A stretch of 10,260 nucleotides of DNA, from positions 1 through 10,260 of the forward strand of contig JAQBPI010000208.1 of the NCBI GenBank assembly GCA_028287605.1, written 5' to 3'. Position numbers and translations under genes: made by a program. Positions 6,821 to 10,260 of the stretch are shown here, one piece after another. This DNA is from Chloroflexota bacterium. GTDB lineage: Bacteria; Chloroflexota; Dormibacteria; Aeolococcales; Aeolococcaceae. Position 1 is the first letter of the stretch, and the number at the start of each line of letters is the position of its first letter. The notes below the pieces were generated by a model, which searched no databases, was not told the origin of the DNA, and saw only the letters and a list, made by a program, of their open reading frames with translations.

Positions 6821-7378
6821 TCAGATCTCCACCGCGAGGCGTCCGGCGAGGACGTCGGCGAAGGCCACGTGCACCGAGCTCGGGTTGCGGCGCTCGCGGA
6901 TCTCGACCTCGACGCCGTCGTCGGCCACGGCGAGCAGGCGGCCCTCGACCACGGTGTCGGCGTCGCCGCTGCGGAAGCGCACGTTGACCCGCGAGCCCAG
7001 CGCCCTGAGCCACTGCTCCGGCGCGTGGAGCGGACGCTCGGCGCCCGGCGAGGAGACCTCGAGGGTGTAGGTGGCGCTGATCGGGTCGTGGGCGTCGAGC
7101 ACCGCGGCGACGGCGCGGGAGACCTGGGCGCAGTCGTCGAGGTTCACACCGCCCGGCTTCTCGATGAGCAGGCGGAGCGTCGGGGGCGTGGGCTGACCGT
7201 CCCACTCGGCGCCGTACAGCTCCACGCCGCACTGCGCCAGGGAGGGCAGGACCAGCTCGGTGATGCGCGCAAGCGCGTCGTTCGACAACTTCAGAACGCT
7301 GTGGTGGAGCGGGTGGACGCCCGTTCCGGGGATGGACTGGGTGCTGCGGCACCCCTGCACCGCCGGCGGCAGGAGCAC
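6821..7378 (-). CDS. rimP: Ribosome maturation factor RimP
   Basis: A cytoplasmic factor needed for 30S subunit maturation. The diagnostic block is present: LRLLIEKPGGVNLDDC (68-83), VSRAVAAVLD (86-95) and YTLEVSSPGAERPL (104-117), followed by the C-terminal SH3-like domain. The listed start is the GTG at 7378 (185 aa). Homology begins only near LSNDALARITELV (about residue 31), so the first ~30 residues could be untranslated or a lineage-specific extension. In-frame alternatives are the GTG at 7360 and the TTG at 7288. None has a clear Shine-Dalgarno. It is the first gene of the operon, 168 nt after secDF, with a TATACT about 18 nt before the GTG. Its stop is one base from the nusA start. 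Confidence 0.92.
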   Translation of the reverse strand: MLLPPAVQGCRSTQSIPGTGVHPLHHSVLKLSNDALARITELVLPSLAQCGVELYGAEWDGQPTPPTLRLLIEKPGGVNLDDCAQVSRAVAAVLDAHDPISATYTLEVSSPGAERPLHAPEQWLRALGSRVNVRFRSGDADTVVEGRLLAVADDGVEVEIRERRNPSSVHVAFADVLAGRLAVEI

Positions 7379-7546
7379 GGTGGTGGGCAGCCCCTGAGTA
7401 TAGCGCAGGCACCTGCTCGCCGAAGGGGAAGGGCTGTCATCGACGAGGGAGGATGGCCTGGGCGCTCCCTCCGGCAGGACGCGTCAGCGCTCAGAGGAAG
7501 GATAGACCCCGGCCGGCGCGGCGGAGTCGCCTCCATCCGCGCGGCG
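7379..7546 (-). other. Intergenic region secDF-rimP (168 nt) with a weak inverted repeat
   Basis: No conserved gene is visible here. Besides the TATACT element it contains a perfect 7-bp inverted repeat on the minus strand: GAGGGAG (7465-7471) and CTCCCTC (7445-7451), with a 13-nt loop. It lies about 75 nt after the secDF stop and lacks a following T-tract, so it is at best a weak terminator or a structured leader element. The change from secDF to the ribosome-maturation operon makes a transcription boundary here plausible. Confidence 0.35.
7397..7402 (-). promoter_or_regulatory. rimP: Candidate -10 hexamer (TATACT) for the rimP-ribF operon
   Basis: TATACT on the minus strand differs from TATAAT at one base and stands out in a very GC-rich intergenic stretch. 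Transcription would begin near 7390, about 12 nt before the GTG at 7378. The -35 position (16-17 nt upstream) reads TTCGGC/CTTCGG, a poor match. Confidence 0.4.
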
Positions 7547-9997
7547 TCAGGAGACCGCGCGCTTCGCCTGCACCCGCCGGGGGCCGGTGCCCGTGGTGGT
7601 CTGCGACGGCCGCTCCCGGTCGATCGACTGCCAGGCGATCAGCAGCGTGCTGGCGTTGAAGATCGAGCTGAAGGTCCCGGTCACGATGCCGATGAGCAGC
7701 GCGAGCACGAACCCGCGGATCGTCGAGCCGCCGAACAGCACCAGCGCGAAGAGCACGAAGGCGACGGTGAGCGCGGTGTTCAGCGAGCGGGTCATGGTCT
7801 GCACCGTCGACAGGTTCACGATCTGGTCGAAGGTGAGCCGCGGACCGCTGCGCAGGTTCTCGCGGATGCGGTCGAAGACCACGATGGTGTCGTGGATGGA
7901 GAACGACACCGAGGTGAGGATCGCGGTGACGAAGAGGGTGTCGACCTCGGCGACGCTGCTGAAGTGCCCGAGGATCGCCCAGATGCCGGCGAGCACGAAC
8001 ACGTCGTGGAGCAGCTTGAACAGGGTGGCGACGCTGAACCGCCAGCGCGAGATGGTCTGGGTGCGGAACCGGAAGGCGAGGTAGACCGAGATCAGCACTG
8101 AGGACAGGATCACCAGCAGGATCGCCTTGCGGACCAGGTCGGTGGCGATGGTGGGACCGACCGTCTGGGTCTGCACGATCGGCGCGCCCTTGGCGTCCTT
8201 GGCATAGCCGAAGTCGGTGCCGAGCCTGTCGACGATGATCTGCTCCTGCTCGAGCGACGTCGGCAGCGTGCGGATCGAGAAGCGGTTGCCCGACTCCGAC
8301 TGGATGCTGGGCTGCAGGGTCGCGGCCACGCTGGTCACCGACCTCTCCACCTGGGCCTGGGTGGCGGGCCGCTGCAGGGTGGCGTCGATGCGGTTGCCGC
8401 CGGCGAAGTCGAGGCCGAGGCGGAATCCCCAGAAGAGGATCGCCAGGATGCCGGGGATGATGATCACCAGCGAGCCGAGGAAGTACCAGTTGCGGGTGCG
8501 CACGATGTCGAAGCGGCCCTTGGGCGGCGCCGCCTCGTACTCCTCGTGGATCTCGGTGTACAGCTTCGGGTTGCGCGCCCGGCGCCAGCTGAGCACCCCG
8601 ACGAACAGCGACTGGGTGATGAGGATGGCGCTGAACATCGACACCGCCACGCCGAGGCCCAGGGTGAGCGCGAATCCCTTGACCACGTCGGTGCCGAAGA
8701 GCCACAGCACCAGGCAGGCGATCATCGTGGAGATGTTGCTGTCGCGGATCGCCGGCCAGGCGCGGCGGAAGCCCGCCTCCACGGCGAGGGGCACGCTGCG
8801 CCCGTGGCGCAGCTCGTCCCGTGTTCGCTCGAAGATGAGCACGTTGGCGTCGACCGCCATGCCCACGCTGAGCACGAAGCCCGCCAGGCCGGCCAGGGTC
8901 ACGGTGACCGGGATGAGCTTGTAGAGTGCGAGCACGATGGCCGCGTAGCCGAGGAGGGCGACGCTGGCGAGCAGGCCGGGGAAGCGGTAGTACCCGACCA
9001 TGAAGAGCACCACGATGACCAGCCCCACGAAGCCGGCGATCAGGCTCTTGCGCACCGTGTCCTGTCCGAGGGTGGCGCTCACCTCGTTGGCCTGCACCGT
9101 GGCGATCTCGGCGGGGAGGGCGCCGGCGGTGATCTGGCTGGCCAGCTGAGTGGCACTGTCGGCCGTGAAGTTGCCGGTGATCTCGGTGGTGTTGCTCGAC
9201 GGCGACTGGACGCTCGGCGCGCTGATGATGGTGTCGTCGAGGAAGATCGCGATCCGGTTGGGCGGGGTGCCCTGGGTCGCCGCGAACGCGGCATTGGTGA
9301 TCTTCGACCACTCCGCCGCGCCGTGGCCGTTGAAGGTGATGTCGACGGCGTACTGGTTCTGCTGGGTGCTGAAGCCGGCGTCGGCCTTGGTGACGTCGGT
9401 GGCGAGGATGTTGTCGTCGATCTTCCAGTGGTACCCCGCCGGGTAGAACCCGAGGGTTGGATCGAGCTGCTTCGGATCGATGTGGTTCTGCTGGTCGCGG
9501 AGCACGGTGGGGTCGGTCAGACTGGCCTGACCGGGTACGGCGGTGGCGAAGTGGAGCCGCGCCGTGGTGCCGATCACGTCCCTGGCCTTGGCGAGGCTGA
9601 CGCCGGGGATCTGGACCAGGATCTGGTCGCTCCCCTGGGCCTGCACGCTTGCCTCGGCGACACCGAGGCTGTTGACACGCTGGCTGAGCACGGTGATGGT
9701 CGCATTCTGGACGTCGCTGAGGTTGGCGCCCTTGGGCGGCCCGTTGCGGCACGAGGTGCCGGGCGGGTCGTTGAAGCCCTTGCAGATGGCGATGGTCAGC
9801 TCGGTGCCACCGCTGAGGTCGAGGCCCTTGTGGATGAAGACCTCGTAGCCGCCGATGTGGGGGTTGCTGTCGAGCTTGGCGCCCAGCGGCTTGCGCTCCA
9901 CGAGGAAGCGGTAGGTGTACCCGTAGGTGTCGATGAACAGTGCGGCGAGGATGACGAGGAGGACGCCCCCCATCAGCCAGCGGTTGAGGCGGATCAC
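7547..9997 (-). CDS. secDF: Fused protein-export membrane protein SecDF
   Basis: An 816-residue RND-type membrane protein that uses the proton-motive force to pull substrates from SecYEG on the outer side of the membrane. The SecD half has TM1 (about 9-23), KGLDLSGGTEL (57-67), the extracytoplasmic P1 region with IPGV (130-133), TMs within about 318-468, and GMAVDANVLIFERTRDELR (379-397). The SecF half begins near FDIVRTRNWYF (496-506), with LGLDFAGG (527-534) and FSIHDTIVVFDRIREN (699-714), followed by two more TMs (about 742-782). About twelve TMs in total match a complete fusion. A cysteine pair (Cys72, Cys83) bounds a short insert after the LDLSGG strand. The tail is basic. The GTG at 9997 has no Shine-Dalgarno but a -10-like TACACT 8 nt before it. 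An overlapping +1-frame open stretch is a shadow. Confidence 0.96.
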   Translation of the reverse strand: MIRLNRWLMGGVLLVILAALFIDTYGYTYRFLVERKPLGAKLDSNPHIGGYEVFIHKGLDLSGGTELTIAICKGFNDPPGTSCRNGPPKGANLSDVQNATITVLSQRVNSLGVAEASVQAQGSDQILVQIPGVSLAKARDVIGTTARLHFATAVPGQASLTDPTVLRDQQNHIDPKQLDPTLGFYPAGYHWKIDDNILATDVTKADAGFSTQQNQYAVDITFNGHGAAEWSKITNAAFAATQGTPPNRIAIFLDDTIISAPSVQSPSSNTTEITGNFTADSATQLASQITAGALPAEIATVQANEVSATLGQDTVRKSLIAGFVGLVIVVLFMVGYYRFPGLLASVALLGYAAIVLALYKLIPVTVTLAGLAGFVLSVGMAVDANVLIFERTRDELRHGRSVPLAVEAGFRRAWPAIRDSNISTMIACLVLWLFGTDVVKGFALTLGLGVAVSMFSAILITQSLFVGVLSWRRARNPKLYTEIHEEYEAAPPKGRFDIVRTRNWYFLGSLVIIIPGILAILFWGFRLGLDFAGGNRIDATLQRPATQAQVERSVTSVAATLQPSIQSESGNRFSIRTLPTSLEQEQIIVDRLGTDFGYAKDAKGAPIVQTQTVGPTIATDLVRKAILLVILSSVLISVYLAFRFRTQTISRWRFSVATLFKLLHDVFVLAGIWAILGHFSSVAEVDTLFVTAILTSVSFSIHDTIVVFDRIRENLRSGPRLTFDQIVNLSTVQTMTRSLNTALTVAFVLFALVLFGGSTIRGFVLALLIGIVTGTFSSIFNASTLLIAWQSIDRERPSQTTTGTGPRRVQAKRAVS

Positions 9998-10005
9998 GGC
10001 GCAGG

Positions 10006-10011
10006 AGTGTA
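10006..10011 (-). promoter_or_regulatory. secDF: Candidate -10 element (TACACT) of a leaderless secDF transcript
   Basis: TACACT on the minus strand fits TAnnnT and ends 8 nt before the secDF GTG, so the transcript would begin about at the start codon. No Shine-Dalgarno precedes the GTG. A TTGACC lies only 5 nt upstream of this hexamer, too close to be its -35. The hexamer overlaps one arm of an inverted repeat (10009-10028). Confidence 0.33.
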
Positions 10012-10028
10012 GCGGAGGTCAACGCTAC
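10009..10028. repeat. Inverted repeat GTAGCG-N8-CGCTAC upstream of secDF
   Basis: Perfect 6-bp arms at 10009-10014 and 10023-10028 with an 8-nt spacer. One arm overlaps the putative -10 of secDF, a typical place for an operator. It could equally be a short RNA hairpin or chance, since a 6-bp repeat in a GC-rich region is not rare. Confidence 0.3.
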
Positions 10029-10053
10029 GGGGCAGGCGGCCCGCCTCCGTGGC

Positions 10054-10093
10054 CGGCCGCCCCCCGGCCGCAGCCGAGCCCACGGTCGCGTGG
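10054..10093 (-). terminator. Candidate hairpins after the right-edge gene
   Basis: In transcription order, a 5-bp stem with 4-nt loop (CCACG-CGAC-CGTGG, 10080-10093) follows the stop codon of the right-edge gene by one base. A second GC stem (CGGCC/GGCCG, 10054-10058 with 10066-10070, 7-nt loop) follows it. Neither has a T-tract, so intrinsic termination would be of the T-poor type suggested for high-GC bacteria. Weak evidence. Confidence 0.25.
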
Positions 10094-10094
10094 T

Positions 10095-10260
10095 TCAGTC
10101 GCAGATCGCCTCGTGGAACTGCCCCTTCTGGGTCCAGGGACCGACGGTCCCACCCTTGCCGCCGATGTAACTCTGACGGTAGTTGTACCCGGTGACGCGG
10201 TTGTGGTAGCTCCAGCCGTACACCCAGATGTAGTCCTCGTACTGGCCACCCGGGTTGCCC
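10095..10260 (-). CDS. Unrecognised protein, C-terminal 54 residues (Tyr/Trp/Gly-rich)
   Basis: A frame that enters from the right edge and ends at the TGA at 10095-10097. It has 54 visible residues, including YEDYIWVYGWSYHNRV (about 7-22), GYNYRQSYIGG (24-34) and the end QFHEAICD. The aromatic/glycine-rich make-up with a single Cys near the end, together with codons unlike a GC-driven shadow frame, suggests a real protein, perhaps extracytoplasmic, but no family is recognised. The signal peptide and the rest lie outside the window. A different short ATG frame over the same bases (to 10025) gives low-complexity Thr/Ser/Gly/Arg-rich sequence and is a shadow. The gene is followed by 97 nt of GC-rich intergenic DNA before secDF. 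Confidence 0.6.
   Translation of the reverse strand, partial: GNPGGQYEDYIWVYGWSYHNRVTGYNYRQSYIGGKGGTVGPWTQKGQFHEAICD

Noticed and set aside
6713..8101. A 462-codon plus-strand frame crossing nusA, rimP, the intergenic region and secDF
   Set aside because: It spans several real genes on the other strand and has a low-complexity translation; no motif.
8546..10012. A 488-codon plus-strand frame opposite secDF
   Set aside because: Acidic Gly/Glu/Val/Asp-rich shadow of the opposite strand, with no domain and no ribosome binding site.
7491..10022. An 843-codon minus-strand frame overlapping secDF
   Set aside because: It is secDF read in another frame; the translation is Arg/Pro/His/Gln-rich without membrane segments, while the true frame has complete SecD and SecF motifs.
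10007..10023. TTGACC as a -35 box of secDF
   Set aside because: It lies only 5 nt from the TACACT, and no -10-like hexamer occurs 16-18 nt downstream before the coding region.
1..10260. CRISPR arrays, tRNA/rRNA genes, insertion sequences, phage or defence systems
   Set aside because: No direct-repeat arrays, tRNA-like cloverleaf, transposase or effector motifs were seen; the window is almost fully occupied by conserved housekeeping genes.

Overview
The window is a compact bacterial housekeeping segment, all on the minus strand, with very high GC (roughly 70% by eye) and strongly G/C-ending codons. Reading in the direction of transcription (right to left), it holds: the 3' end of an unrecognised Tyr/Trp/Gly-rich protein; a fused secDF translocase gene; the translation/transcription operon rimP-nusA-ylxR-infB-rbfA/nrnA-truB-ribF; and the 5' part of a glpB-like flavoprotein gene. 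There are no RNA genes, mobile elements, CRISPR arrays or other signs of recent transfer.

Organism: the order rimP-nusA-ylxR-infB-rbfA-DHH phosphoesterase-truB-ribF is the one found in Gram-positive and Chloroflexota-type lineages. IF-2 is the short form (591 aa), without the long low-complexity N-terminal extension of typical Actinomycetes. SecD and SecF are fused. Together with the GC content this suggests a high-GC, mostly uncultivated lineage near Chloroflexota/Dormibacterota or a deep actinobacterial branch. This is an inference, not an identification.

How the genes work together: SecDF pulls secreted proteins across the membrane. In the operon, RimP and RbfA mature the 30S subunit, NusA controls pausing and termination, YlxR is an RNA-binding regulator, IF-2 delivers initiator tRNA, NrnA degrades nano-RNA and pAp, TruB makes Psi55 in tRNA, and RibF makes FMN and FAD. 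The operon is tightly packed. Four junctions share the same 4-nt GTGA stop/start overlap, two others have a 1-nt gap, and every gene start from secDF to ribF is GTG except one.

The exception is the most interesting feature. rbfA has no stop codon of its own and reads in frame into nrnA, giving an apparent RbfA-NrnA fusion. Yet nrnA carries its own ATG with the best Shine-Dalgarno sequence in the window (AGGAG, 8-nt spacer). The locus may therefore make both a fusion and free NrnA, or a one-base indel or +1 frameshift may hide an rbfA stop that would overlap the nrnA ATG as ATGA.

Regulation: TAnnnT -10-like elements lie about 7-8 nt before the secDF and glpB-like start codons, which suggests leaderless transcripts. 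A TATACT lies upstream of rimP. I see no convincing novel multi-gene system; the observations worth following are the rbfA/nrnA architecture and the start-site patterns.
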